The translations under genes and the position numbers were made by a program. Shown one piece after another: positions 1-7,212 of a DNA stretch of 42,460 nucleotides (positions are counted from its first letter, which is position 1; every line of letters begins with the position of its first letter). Where the stretch lies: NCBI GenBank assembly GCA_025055115.1, contig JANWYJ010000059.1, positions 1 to 42,460 of the forward strand, read 5' to 3'. Origin of the DNA: Gemmata sp. Lineage in GTDB: Bacteria; Planctomycetota; Planctomycetia; Gemmatales; Gemmataceae. Below the pieces are notes generated by a model, which saw only the letters and a program-made list of their open reading frames with translations, was not told the origin of the DNA and made no database searches.

Positions 1-45
1 TGAAACATCCGTTATTGGTGGCCCCGTTCGTGCAACCAAGTCCGT

Positions 46-86
46 CCGTCGGTGGTTGTGGTGGTTCCGTCGGTGGTTGTGGTGGT
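46..86. repeat. Tandem direct repeat, 2 x 20 bp
   Basis: Two identical 20-bp copies lie at 46-65 and 67-86, with a period of 21. Each reads CCGTCGGTGGTTGTGGTGGT, and a partial third copy follows (87-93). They lie in the leader before the first small gene. The rest of 1-206 shows no gene that I can support. Confidence 0.9.
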
Positions 87-206
87 CCCGTCGAGCGGTT
101 AACATAAGGTCGCAGCGTCTCCAGAGTTCCGATCGTCCCCCCTCGGCGGTGCGGATGAAGGCATCAGTTTCGGGCTTCATTTCACCGTCGCCCGCGAGGA
201 GTTCGC

Positions 207-425
207 ATGTTTTTTGAATTCAAAATCGGTTCTGATGTGCTGTTGGTGAATCTCGCCCAAGTGACGCAAATTCAAGTGGCGCCGCCAGTTAATGACCAAT
301 CTGAAGTCAAGTTCACCTTCAGCAACGGGCAACACCTGACCGTGGCGCTGACCCCCACGGTCATCCAGCGGCTCTACAGTGCGATTCCGCGGCCCACCAT
401 CTACGGGGCCGGTGGCATGGGCTAG
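207..425 (+). CDS. Small hypothetical protein (72 aa)
   Basis: I do not recognise a family. The ATG at 207 is preceded by a clear purine-rich ribosome site (GAGGAG, about 5 nt upstream), which supports translation. The protein starts MFFEFKIGSDVLLVNLAQVT and alternates hydrophobic and polar residues, as expected for a small beta-rich cytosolic fold. There is no signal peptide or membrane segment. It ends in a short Gly-rich tail (GAGGMG). A possible terminator lies about 130-200 nt downstream. The last 17 bases, including the TAG stop, recur twice downstream with a 35-bp period (see the repeat at 409-495). The role is unknown. Confidence 0.7.
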   Translation: MFFEFKIGSDVLLVNLAQVTQIQVAPPVNDQSEVKFTFSNGQHLTVALTPTVIQRLYSAIPRPTIYGAGGMG

Positions 426-495
426 ACGGCGCGGACTGCGGCACCGGTCGCATGGGTGAGTGAGCGGGGACTGCGGTACCAGTGGCATGAGCCTG
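409..495. repeat. Gene 3'-end repeat, 3 copies, period 35
   Basis: The stop-codon region of the small gene (CCGGTGGCATGGGCTAG, 409-425) has diverged copies at 444-460 and 479-495. The intervening 22-bp block at 433-454 matches 468-489 with three mismatches. The 3' end of the gene has therefore apparently been duplicated in tandem and has since decayed. Confidence 0.7.
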
Positions 496-556
496 TGGGG
501 AGGTACTCTCTGTCGTAAGTGCTGACTAAGCAAAGACATCCGTCATTGATAGCCAG

Positions 557-625
557 AAGCCCGCTCTTTGGGACCATTTTTTGGCGGCTGCGGTGTCTGC
601 CGGCGGCCCCAACGGGCTTTTTTTT
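557..625 (+). terminator. Possible Rho-independent terminator
   Basis: AAGCCCG at 557-563 pairs with CGGGCTT at 613-619, and eight T follow (618-625). TTGGG (568-572) can also pair with CCCAA (608-612). The loop is long, so this is a moderate call. It would end transcription of the small upstream gene. Confidence 0.35.
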
Positions 626-737
626 CTAGAAGGTCGGTCGGGGCGGAGATTGTTCGGGTTGTGGGGAATGTTTCGAACATCGGACAAATATTTTTCTTGA
701 TTCCCAACGACCCGAACGCGAAACTCATCGCCATGCA

Positions 738-798
738 GCGTGTTGAGGTCATTATCCCACCACCGACTGCGTGTTGAGGTGATTATCCCACCACCGAC
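738..798. repeat. Tandem direct repeat, 2 x 30 bp
   Basis: Copies lie at 738-767 and 769-798 (period 31) and differ at one base. They precede the DUF1549/DUF1553 gene by about 115 bp and could lie in its leader or promoter. Confidence 0.9.
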
Positions 799-912
799 AG
801 TTACACTCCAGAAAGGGCCGACCGCGCCAGGTTCACTCCCAGCTGCTACCTTCCCGACTCGGCTTCCATTAACCAGGCTTCATCGCCTGTGGATTCTGTT
901 GAGATCGCGACC

Positions 913-3309
913 ATGTGCGCACGCCGAATGCTCTATAGCCTGTTGGCTGGTTTGGCCGCCACCGGTGCCGGCCGCGCCGCGGAGATCAGCCTCCCTACCG
1001 GGGGGACTCTGAAAGCCGTGGACTTTGAACGGCACATCATGGGCTTACTGTCGAAAGTGGGCTGTAACCTGGGGAGCTGCCACGGTTCGTTCCAGGGCAA
1101 AGGCGGTTTCCGGCTGTCGCTGTTTGGCTACGAACCGGCTCTGGACTACGCCAACCTCACCCGCGATACCGGGGGACGCCGCATCAATACCCAACGACCC
1201 GACCACAGCCTATTGTTGCTCAAAGCCACAGGCCAAGTGGCCCACGAAGGGGGTATGCGCTTCGGCAAAGACGGTTGGGTGTACAACGTGTTCCGCGAAT
1301 GGATTCGCAGTGGGGCGAAATGGCATCGGGGCCGTGGTGAAATTCGCAGCCTGACCGTGACTCCGGCCGATTTCGCGATGCTCAGCGATTCCAAGAGCCT
1401 GCAACTGACTGTCACCGCGACATTCGCCGACGGCAGCCGTGAAGATATCACTCCCTTCTGCGATTTCAAAATTGCCGATGAAGCTGTGGCGGAGGTTTCT
1501 CCCCTCGGGTTAATCACTCCCCGCCAACCGGGCGATACCGGGCTAACTGTGTTATACCGGGGCAGTGTGAAGGCCATTCGCGTGCTCGTGCCGATGCCGC
1601 CCCGGGCTGATCCGTACCCGAAAATTCCCGAAGCCAACTTCATTGACACCGAAGTATTCGCCAAACTCAAGCTGATGAACGTGATTCCGTCGGAGTTATC
1701 GACGGATGAAATGTTCCTCCGCCGACTTTATATCGACACCATCGCCCAACTGCCGCCGCCGGAGGTCATTCGGGACTTTGTGGCCGACAAAGACCCCAAG
1801 AAACGCGAAAAAATGATCGATCGACTGCTGGCCCATCCCCTCCATGCGGCCCTGTGGGCGACCAAGTTCTCCGACATCACCGGCAATAATACCGACGCCC
1901 TCGAAAATCCCGCCCCCACACGCGCCAAACGCTCGCAGATGTGGCACGATTGGCTTCGAAAACGCTTCGCCGACAATGTCCCCTACGATCACATCGTTCG
2001 CGACATCCTGACGGCCACTAGCCTTGACGACAAAACTCCCGAAGAGTGGATCGAATTTGTCAAGAAAGTCGATAACCAAGCGGCCCAGGGCTTCACCACT
2101 GATTATCCCCACAAGAAAACGCTCGACCTGTTCTGGCGGCGGCAGCAGCAGGTGCCGATCGAACAATGGGGCGAAAAGGTGGCGGCGGCCTTCCTCGGCG
2201 TGCGTTTGGAATGTGCCCAATGCCACAAACACCCCACCGACCGCTGGACGCAAGAGGAATATTGGGCGTTTGCCAATGTTTTCGCGCAGGTGACTTTTGC
2301 CCCCAACCAGTTCAGTAGCCCCGCGGTGAAGAAGCTGGCCGATGCCGAAAATGCCGCGCGCCGGGAAAAAGCCCCTCAAGGCAATAACAACCAGATTCTC
2401 TTGGTGCGTGAATTGTTTGTCTCGGATCGCGCTCGACCGCGGCCCAATCCCGCGACCAATATCACGCCGTTGCCACGGACACTTGGCGGGGATGTGATTA
2501 CGGTGCGACCGGGGGAAGATGCCCGCGTCAAACTCGCTGCATGGCTGACGGCCCCCTCCAATCCTTTCTTTGCCAAAGCCTTTGTGAACCGTGTCTGGGG
2601 GCACTACTTCGGTGTGGGTATTGTCAACCCCATCGACGATTTCTCTCTGGCCAACCCACCGACCAACGAACGGTTGCTCAACGCCCTGGCCAACGACTTT
2701 ATCCAAAGTGGCTACAACATCCGCCAACTGGAACGCACCATCTTGCTCAGCCGCACTTACCAACTGAGTTACGTTCCCAACGAAACCAACCGCTTCGACA
2801 AAAATAACTTCTCCCACGCCGCTATTCGCCCGCTGATGGCCGAGCAAGTGGTCGATGTGTTGAACGCGGCTTTGGGGGTCAACGAACGCTTCACTGGGCC
2901 TGAAGAAGCCCCCGTGGGAACCAAGATGGTGGAAGTAGGCGCCAGCCGGCTCAATAGCAGTGTCGCCTATGCCCTGCGCATCTTCGGCCGGCCCCCGCGG
3001 ACCACGGCTTGCGATTGCGAACGCGCGATGGAACCGGCCCTGCCACAAACCCTCTTCCGCATGACCGACAACACCGTGCTGGCCAAATTCACCGACCGCA
3101 ACGGCCGTGTCGCCCAACTGGCCGCCAGCACGCTGACGCCCGAACAACTCGCCGAGGAAATTTTCCTCGCGACCCTCTCCCGCTTCCCCACCCCAGATGA
3201 AAAAACGGAGGCGGTGAAACACCTGAAACAAACCGCCAACCGCACCGCCGCCATCACCGACCTGATGTGGGCGTTGGTGAACACCCGGGAGTTCATCCTG
3301 AATCACTAA
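913..3309 (+). CDS. Secreted DUF1549/DUF1553 planctomycete protein with cytochrome-like motifs
   Basis: This belongs to the large planctomycete family with PSCyt2 (DUF1549) and PSD1 (DUF1553) domains. The function is not established; the usual inference is extracytoplasmic degradation of complex substrates. The 798-aa protein has an N-terminal export signal (MCARRM, then a hydrophobic stretch ending GAGRAAE). A C-x4-C-H motif follows (C51, C56, H57). Next come a BIG2-like beta domain (about 150-220), DUF1549 (about 240-440) with a true CxxCH motif (C434-AQ-C437-H438), and DUF1553 (about 530-790). ATG 913 was chosen over an in-frame GTG at 889 because it places a basic n-region before the hydrophobic core; neither has a strong ribosome site. 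The DUF1501 gene follows 114 bp downstream, a standard pairing. The last bases of the gene are repeated after the stop. Confidence 0.9.
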   Translation: MCARRMLYSLLAGLAATGAGRAAEISLPTGGTLKAVDFERHIMGLLSKVGCNLGSCHGSFQGKGGFRLSLFGYEPALDYANLTRDTGGRRINTQRPDHSLLLLKATGQVAHEGGMRFGKDGWVYNVFREWIRSGAKWHRGRGEIRSLTVTPADFAMLSDSKSLQLTVTATFADGSREDITPFCDFKIADEAVAEVSPLGLITPRQPGDTGLTVLYRGSVKAIRVLVPMPPRADPYPKIPEANFIDTEVFAKLKLMNVIPSELSTDEMFLRRLYIDTIAQLPPPEVIRDFVADKDPKKREKMIDRLLAHPLHAALWATKFSDITGNNTDALENPAPTRAKRSQMWHDWLRKRFADNVPYDHIVRDILTATSLDDKTPEEWIEFVKKVDNQAAQGFTTDYPHKKTLDLFWRRQQQVPIEQWGEKVAAAFLGVRLECAQCHKHPTDRWTQEEYWAFANVFAQVTFAPNQFSSPAVKKLADAENAARREKAPQGNNNQILLVRELFVSDRARPRPNPATNITPLPRTLGGDVITVRPGEDARVKLAAWLTAPSNPFFAKAFVNRVWGHYFGVGIVNPIDDFSLANPPTNERLLNALANDFIQSGYNIRQLERTILLSRTYQLSYVPNETNRFDKNNFSHAAIRPLMAEQVVDVLNAALGVNERFTGPEEAPVGTKMVEVGASRLNSSVAYALRIFGRPPRTTACDCERAMEPALPQTLFRMTDNTVLAKFTDRNGRVAQLAASTLTPEQLAEEIFLATLSRFPTPDEKTEAVKHLKQTANRTAAITDLMWALVNTREFILNH

Positions 3310-3329
3310 CGGAGTTTATCCTGAATCAC
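3288..3329. repeat. Gene 3'-end repeat, 2 x 19 bp
   Basis: GGAGTTCATCCTGAATCAC at 3288-3306 codes for the last residues before the TAA stop. It recurs at 3311-3329 with one mismatch (period 23), directly after the stop codon. Confidence 0.9.
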
Positions 3330-3423
3330 GAACTATCCGCGGGTGAAAAAACACCGGCGGACAGTCCCGGAAACGAGCAGACCCCCCGTTGTGACCACTC
3401 TTTTCTCGCAAGGAGATGTTTCC

Positions 3424-4746
3424 ATGGCCGTAGTTCGTCGAAGCGATTGCGAAGGCTTCCACCGCCGGGACGTGCTGACCATCGGCGCCGCCGGGGCTTT
3501 AGGATTGAGTTTGCCAACGTTTTTGGCCGCCCAAGCCCAAGCGAAGGCCAAAAACGGCAATACCCAAGCGAAAGCCCAAGGCGTCATTCTGCTGTGGCTG
3601 GCGGGCGGCCCCGCGACGATTGACATGTGGGACAATAAACCGGAAGCCCCCGAAGGCATTCGCGGGGAATTCCAGTCGATCGATACCAAAGTTCCCGGCA
3701 TCCAACTGGCCGAAACCTTCCCCAAAACCGCGCAGGTGGTCGATAAGCTCACCATCGTGCGCTCCCTGCACCACACCATTCCCAGCCACGGCCCCGCCTC
3801 AGTGTTCATGACCACAGGCAACAAGCCCACCGCGGCGCTGCAATATCCGTCGATGGGTTCGCTGGCTGCCAAACTGCTGAAGTCCGAAGTCGGTGTGCCG
3901 CCCTATGTGACCTTCGGCGACCTTCGCAATGGCGGCGCGGGCCTGGCCGGTTATCTGGGCACTGGTTACAACCCCTTCGTGATTGAAGGCGGCGGCGGGC
4001 GTGGCAACTTCAGCGTCCGCGGGCTGACGCTCAAAGGCAGCTTCACCCTCGAAGAATTGGAAAAACGCGACGCTCTGCTCCGCAAATTCGACAACGGCCT
4101 GGCCGGCCTCGACAGCAGCAACGAATTGGTCGATGGCCTCGATACCTTCCATCAACAAGCTCTCGAAATCCTCAAAAGCGACAAAACCCGCCGCGCTTTG
4201 GACCTGAACGCCGAAAAGCCCGCGACCCGCGAACTGTACGGCAACACGCCCTTCGGCCAGGGGGCCTTGGCCGCCCGCCGACTGATCGAAGCCGGGGTTC
4301 GCTTCGCCACCGTCAGCTTCGGCGGTTGGGATACCCACCAACAAACCTTCACCCGCCACAAGACCACCTTGGCTCCCACCACTGATACGGTGGTTTCGGC
4401 TCTCCTCAACGATTTGGACGACCGCGGTCTGCTGGAGAGCACCATTGTGATGGTCGCGGGGGAATTCGGCCGCACGCCGAAGATCAACAAGAACGCTGGT
4501 CGCGATCACTGGGCCCGCTCGATGGCCTGCTTGCTGGCCGGCGGCGGCTTCAAACGCGGCTATGTCCACGGTAGCACCGATTCCAGCGGCATGGCTCCCT
4601 CCAGCGAACCGGTCACGCCCGACGACATCGCCAGCACCATCTTCCACAACCTAGGCATCGACCCCCACATGGAACTGCAAACCCCCACGGGCCGCCCAAT
4701 GCAACTGTTCCGCGAAGGGAAGGTCATCGATAAGATTCTCGCCTAA
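3424..4746 (+). CDS. DUF1501 protein with Tat-type signal
   Basis: DUF1501 proteins resemble the alkaline phosphatase/sulfatase fold and are normally encoded beside DUF1549/DUF1553 genes, as here. A joint role in extracytoplasmic breakdown is inferred, not known. The 440-aa protein begins MAVVRRSDCEGFHRRDVL, with the twin-arginine motif before a hydrophobic stretch (GAAGALGLSLP), so export in folded form is likely. Family landmarks include LWLAGGPATIDMWD (about 62-75), the SHGPASVF segment, GGWDTHQQ, and GEFGRTPKIN followed by GRDHW near the C-terminus. ATG 3424 was chosen because AAGGAG lies at the right distance; an upstream in-frame ATG at 3343 would bury the Tat signal. Likely co-transcribed with the upstream gene. 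Confidence 0.92.
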   Translation: MAVVRRSDCEGFHRRDVLTIGAAGALGLSLPTFLAAQAQAKAKNGNTQAKAQGVILLWLAGGPATIDMWDNKPEAPEGIRGEFQSIDTKVPGIQLAETFPKTAQVVDKLTIVRSLHHTIPSHGPASVFMTTGNKPTAALQYPSMGSLAAKLLKSEVGVPPYVTFGDLRNGGAGLAGYLGTGYNPFVIEGGGGRGNFSVRGLTLKGSFTLEELEKRDALLRKFDNGLAGLDSSNELVDGLDTFHQQALEILKSDKTRRALDLNAEKPATRELYGNTPFGQGALAARRLIEAGVRFATVSFGGWDTHQQTFTRHKTTLAPTTDTVVSALLNDLDDRGLLESTIVMVAGEFGRTPKINKNAGRDHWARSMACLLAGGGFKRGYVHGSTDSSGMAPSSEPVTPDDIASTIFHNLGIDPHMELQTPTGRPMQLFREGKVIDKILA

Positions 4747-4775
4747 ATAGCGACCACCCAGACCCACCATCACAC

Positions 4776-4804
4776 GCCCCGCGGAGGTCCCAGCCTCCCG
4801 GGGC
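4776..4804 (+). terminator. Strong GC hairpin after the DUF1501 gene
   Basis: GCCCCG (4776-4781) pairs with CGGGGC (4799-4804), and GGAGG (4783-4787) with CCTCC (4794-4798). This gives 11 bp, one bulge and a 6-nt loop, 30 bp after the stop codon. No T-run follows, so it may stabilise the mRNA end rather than terminate. Confidence 0.4.
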
Positions 4805-5039
4805 AGCTTTGCGGCCAATCTCCGGGTACTGAAGGTTGACGCGCCCCATCCAGCCGCAGACAGTTCCGCCTCCGGGGTTTCTCGACCCCAATCCCCATCC
4901 CTTCACTTGGTTACCGCTCACACGACAGGCTTTCCCAACGACGCTGTTGACATCGGTTACAAGTTCCGTTGCACTCAATGTGTAACCACAGAAATGCCAG
5001 GCATTCCGACGTTGTTGCAAACATCGGGGATGGTGCGGT

Positions 5040-5062
5040 AAGCCCTTCGGTTCGGGCTTTTT
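5040..5062 (+). terminator. Rho-independent terminator candidate
   Basis: AAGCCC (5040-5045) and GGGCTT (5054-5059) form a stem with an 8-nt loop, followed on the + strand by a T-run (5058-5062). It probably ends transcription from the DUF1549-DUF1501 unit before the convergent UvrC-like gene. Confidence 0.5.
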
Positions 5063-5080
5063 CGGGTTTCGCAACGGTCC

Positions 5081-5110
5081 TCAGCTTTCTTGACAAATCA
5101 GGTTTCTTGA
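5081..5110. repeat. Stop-codon repeat, 2 x 13 bp
   Basis: TCAGCTTTCTTGA (5081-5093) and TCAGGTTTCTTGA (5098-5110) differ at one base, with a period of 17. The second copy contains the stop codon of the leftward UvrC-like gene at its edge (5098-5100). Confidence 0.75.
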
Positions 5111-6297
5111 AGGAGTTGCTGCGCTTGCGCGAGGGTGAATAGTTGAGCCCGTTCATCCCGATACTTCTGAAACCAACCAAGCACCAGGAGTACGCTATCG
5201 ACCGCGGTCTCGGAGAGTATCGCGGGGCGGGGGGCATCGGTCGCGATGGCGGTGAGCGTGGCGGCCACCGCCGCCCGGTTGGCCGCCGTGGGCGCATAAA
5301 CCACCGCCCGAACTTGCCCACGATCCAACACATACCAGCGGTGTCGGTCGTCCACACCGCGCAGGGGATAGACAAACGTCCCTTGGTTGCGTGCCCGACG
5401 CAGCCAACGGAGCCGCTCATCGAGCCACTGTACGGCCGTTAGCTTCTCGCGCAAGGAGAGGGCTTTTTCGAATTCCAAAGCCGCCGCGGCCGCAAGCATT
5501 TGCTGGTGAAGTTGTCGCAGAATCGATCGGTTGCGGCCATCGAGAAAGGCTTTCACGGCGCGAACGCGCTCGGCATACTCCCGACGGGTGCAAGTACCCG
5601 CGCAGGGGCCTAAACAAGTGCCCAGTTCATAGCGAAGACATTGGGGCGCGCGTTCAGGGTCGAAAAGTTCCCCTTGGTCGGCAAAATGCAAGGCGACGCT
5701 CTGCGGGCAATCGCGGAGGCGGAACCAATCGTTGAGGCGGCGGGCGGCGGTTTCGGAACGGTACCACCGGACCAAAGGGCCGTAAATGGCCGATTCGTTG
5801 CCCGTGGGTCGTGAGGTGACATAAACATACGGTGCTGGGGGCCGGCCCAAACAGATGTAGTGATAGCGCTGCAATCCCGGGATGCCGCGGACGTTGAATT
5901 TTGGCCGAATCCGCTGAATCAGCTCCAACTCGCGCAGCAAGGCGGCGAATTCATCGCCGGTTTGTTCCCATACCAAGCGGCGGGTTGGCTCGATGATCTT
6001 GCCGGCTTTGGGGTTCCGGCTGTTTTCCCGAAAATACGACAGCAACCGACAGCGCAGATTCTTGGCTTTGCCCACATAGATGAGCCGGTGATGCCGATCG
6101 AGCATGCCATAAACACCCGGTGCCACCGGGGCATGCCTTTTCACTTCCCGGTGAAGAGTTCCGGGATGGCGGCCGCGGATTTCGTCGACGATAGGGACTT
6201 CTTCAGCCGGGCGAAAGCGGCTCGGCCCAAATCCGTCGAAACGGCTAGGGAACAAGGGGGCGTGGGGGCTGTGTCCGTCCGTGGAAGCGCGCTTCAT
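5098..6297 (-). CDS. Short UvrC-related GIY-YIG nuclease
   Basis: The protein resembles the N-terminal half of UvrC, the excinuclease subunit that makes the 3' incision in nucleotide excision repair. It carries a GIY-YIG domain (about 60-145: PGVYGML, LIYVGKAKNLRCRL, then ELELIQRIRPKFNV with the catalytic Glu region). A four-Cys segment of the UvrC type follows (CLRYELGTCLGPCAGTC). A UVR-like helical pair (about 290-320, LEFEKALSLREKL) could contact UvrB. At 399 aa it is far shorter than UvrC (about 600 aa) and lacks the C-terminal RNase H-like nuclease and helix-hairpin-helix domains. It is therefore comparable to Cho, the single-nuclease UvrC homologue, although Cho lacks the UVR part. Start 6297 (MKRASTD) was chosen as the nearest ATG before conserved sequence; no strong ribosome site is visible. 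Confidence 0.85.
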   Translation of the reverse strand: MKRASTDGHSPHAPLFPSRFDGFGPSRFRPAEEVPIVDEIRGRHPGTLHREVKRHAPVAPGVYGMLDRHHRLIYVGKAKNLRCRLLSYFRENSRNPKAGKIIEPTRRLVWEQTGDEFAALLRELELIQRIRPKFNVRGIPGLQRYHYICLGRPPAPYVYVTSRPTGNESAIYGPLVRWYRSETAARRLNDWFRLRDCPQSVALHFADQGELFDPERAPQCLRYELGTCLGPCAGTCTRREYAERVRAVKAFLDGRNRSILRQLHQQMLAAAAALEFEKALSLREKLTAVQWLDERLRWLRRARNQGTFVYPLRGVDDRHRWYVLDRGQVRAVVYAPTAANRAAVAATLTAIATDAPRPAILSETAVDSVLLVLGWFQKYRDERAQLFTLAQAQQLLQET

Positions 6298-6624
6298 AAG
6301 CCGATCACTGTGTGTGCTGGTGCTGATCTGCGTGTATCCTATCCGCGGCCCAACCCACCGGATAACAGGAAATAGCTCCTTGGCCGAGAAGTGCACCGGG
6401 GTCATTCATCTTCGGATGATGCTTGCGGCAACGGTTGCGGTCGACCTTCTGTTTTGTTGCGGTCGACCTTCTGTTCTGTCGTCGGCAGGAGTCTTCCCCG
6501 AGATGAGAGGCCGTTGTGGACATGTGGCGGCATCTGCGATCATGATGCCGAGCCTGATCAGTGGCTCACGCTCGCCCCAGCATGGCCGGCGGCGAGCGTG
6601 ACGAGGGGGAATCGGGAGGAATGC
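6298..6624. other. Intergenic spacer
   Basis: This 327-bp gap lies upstream of the UvrC-like gene and downstream of the BON gene. Apart from a 20-bp tandem repeat (6434-6475) I see nothing definite. The UvrC-like promoter should lie here. Confidence 0.5.
6434..6475. repeat. Tandem direct repeat, 2 x 20 bp
   Basis: Two identical copies of GTTGCGGTCGACCTTCTGTT lie at 6434-6453 and 6456-6475 (period 22), within the spacer upstream of the UvrC-like gene. Confidence 0.92.
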
Positions 6625-6846
6625 TTAGAGATCGGAGCAGACTTCGACGTAGTTGAGCAAGGTGCGTTGCCCGACCAGTGGCCGGAGCGTTTCTTGAGCC
6701 ATCTGTTTGAGGTAGTAGCTGGAGACTTGTCCGGTGATGACCACTTTCTTGTCGTCGGCGGTGACGACCAATCGGCGCAATTGCCCGATGGGGCTGCTGG
6801 TCAGGGCTTCCGCGGGTTCCGGCGGCAGAGTTGAGCAGGTGTTCAT
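6625..6846 (-). CDS. Small BON-domain protein (73 aa)
   Basis: BON domains are short alpha/beta modules found in periplasmic and membrane-associated proteins and thought to bind phospholipid or other ligands. Almost the whole protein is one BON domain: the strand-turn LRRLVVTADDKKVVITGQVSS, then the helix YYLKQMAQETLRPLVG, then the final strand LLNYVEV. A very good ribosome site (GAAGGAG, 8 nt before the ATG) fixes the start. There is no signal peptide, so it may act in the cytoplasm. The gene stands alone, divergent from the glycosyltransferase gene. Confidence 0.82.
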   Translation of the reverse strand: MNTCSTLPPEPAEALTSSPIGQLRRLVVTADDKKVVITGQVSSYYLKQMAQETLRPLVGQRTLLNYVEVCSDL

Positions 6847-7212
6847 CGCGTCGCTCCTTCGGGTGATTCAGTCGGGCGAATATCCGACCCACGAACGCGG
6901 CGACGAGCGGCGATTCGCTGCGTGCCGTCGCGAAGGGGGAATCGTTCCGTAACGACAGTGGAAGGAGGCCAGAATGGTGGCGATTCCATCCGAATTTTGT
7001 GCCGAGGCGAACCGGAGATTCCATTATCTACCGGATGTTATCCGCGTTGGGGTCAGCTTGCAACGATTTTCCTCGTTTTTCTTCATTTTTACACAACTTG
7101 AAGTAAAACTTTGCTATTCCTACACTTCCGGTTGATCATCGTCTGGGTGGCCTGTGGGCGGATCGTTGGGGCGGAGAGGCCTGAACCGGTTGTTCTGACG
7201 GTGTTTTGGCGG
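6847..7212. other. Divergent promoter region
   Basis: This 366-bp gap lies between the divergent BON and glycosyltransferase genes. The part near 7060-7130 is clearly AT-richer than its surroundings and holds a good promoter candidate (7098-7126). No gene is supported. Confidence 0.5.
7098..7126 (+). promoter_or_regulatory. Sigma-70-like promoter candidate
   Basis: TTGAAG (7098-7103) and TACACT (7121-7126) are separated by exactly 17 bp in a locally AT-rich stretch, about 85 bp before the glycosyltransferase start. This follows the standard bacterial -35/-10 pattern and is otherwise untested. Confidence 0.4.

Larger units (their letters stand above)
426..912. other. Intergenic spacer without a supported gene
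   Basis: This 487-bp gap holds the decayed 3'-end repeats, a possible terminator (557-625) and a 30-bp tandem repeat (738-798). Short reading frames here have no ribosome site and overlap the repeats, so I call no gene. Confidence 0.6.
4747..5097. other. Intergenic spacer with hairpins
   Basis: This 351-bp gap lies between convergent genes. It holds two rightward hairpins (4776-4804 and 5040-5062) and one copy of a repeat beside the UvrC-like stop codon. I see no supported gene. Confidence 0.6.
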
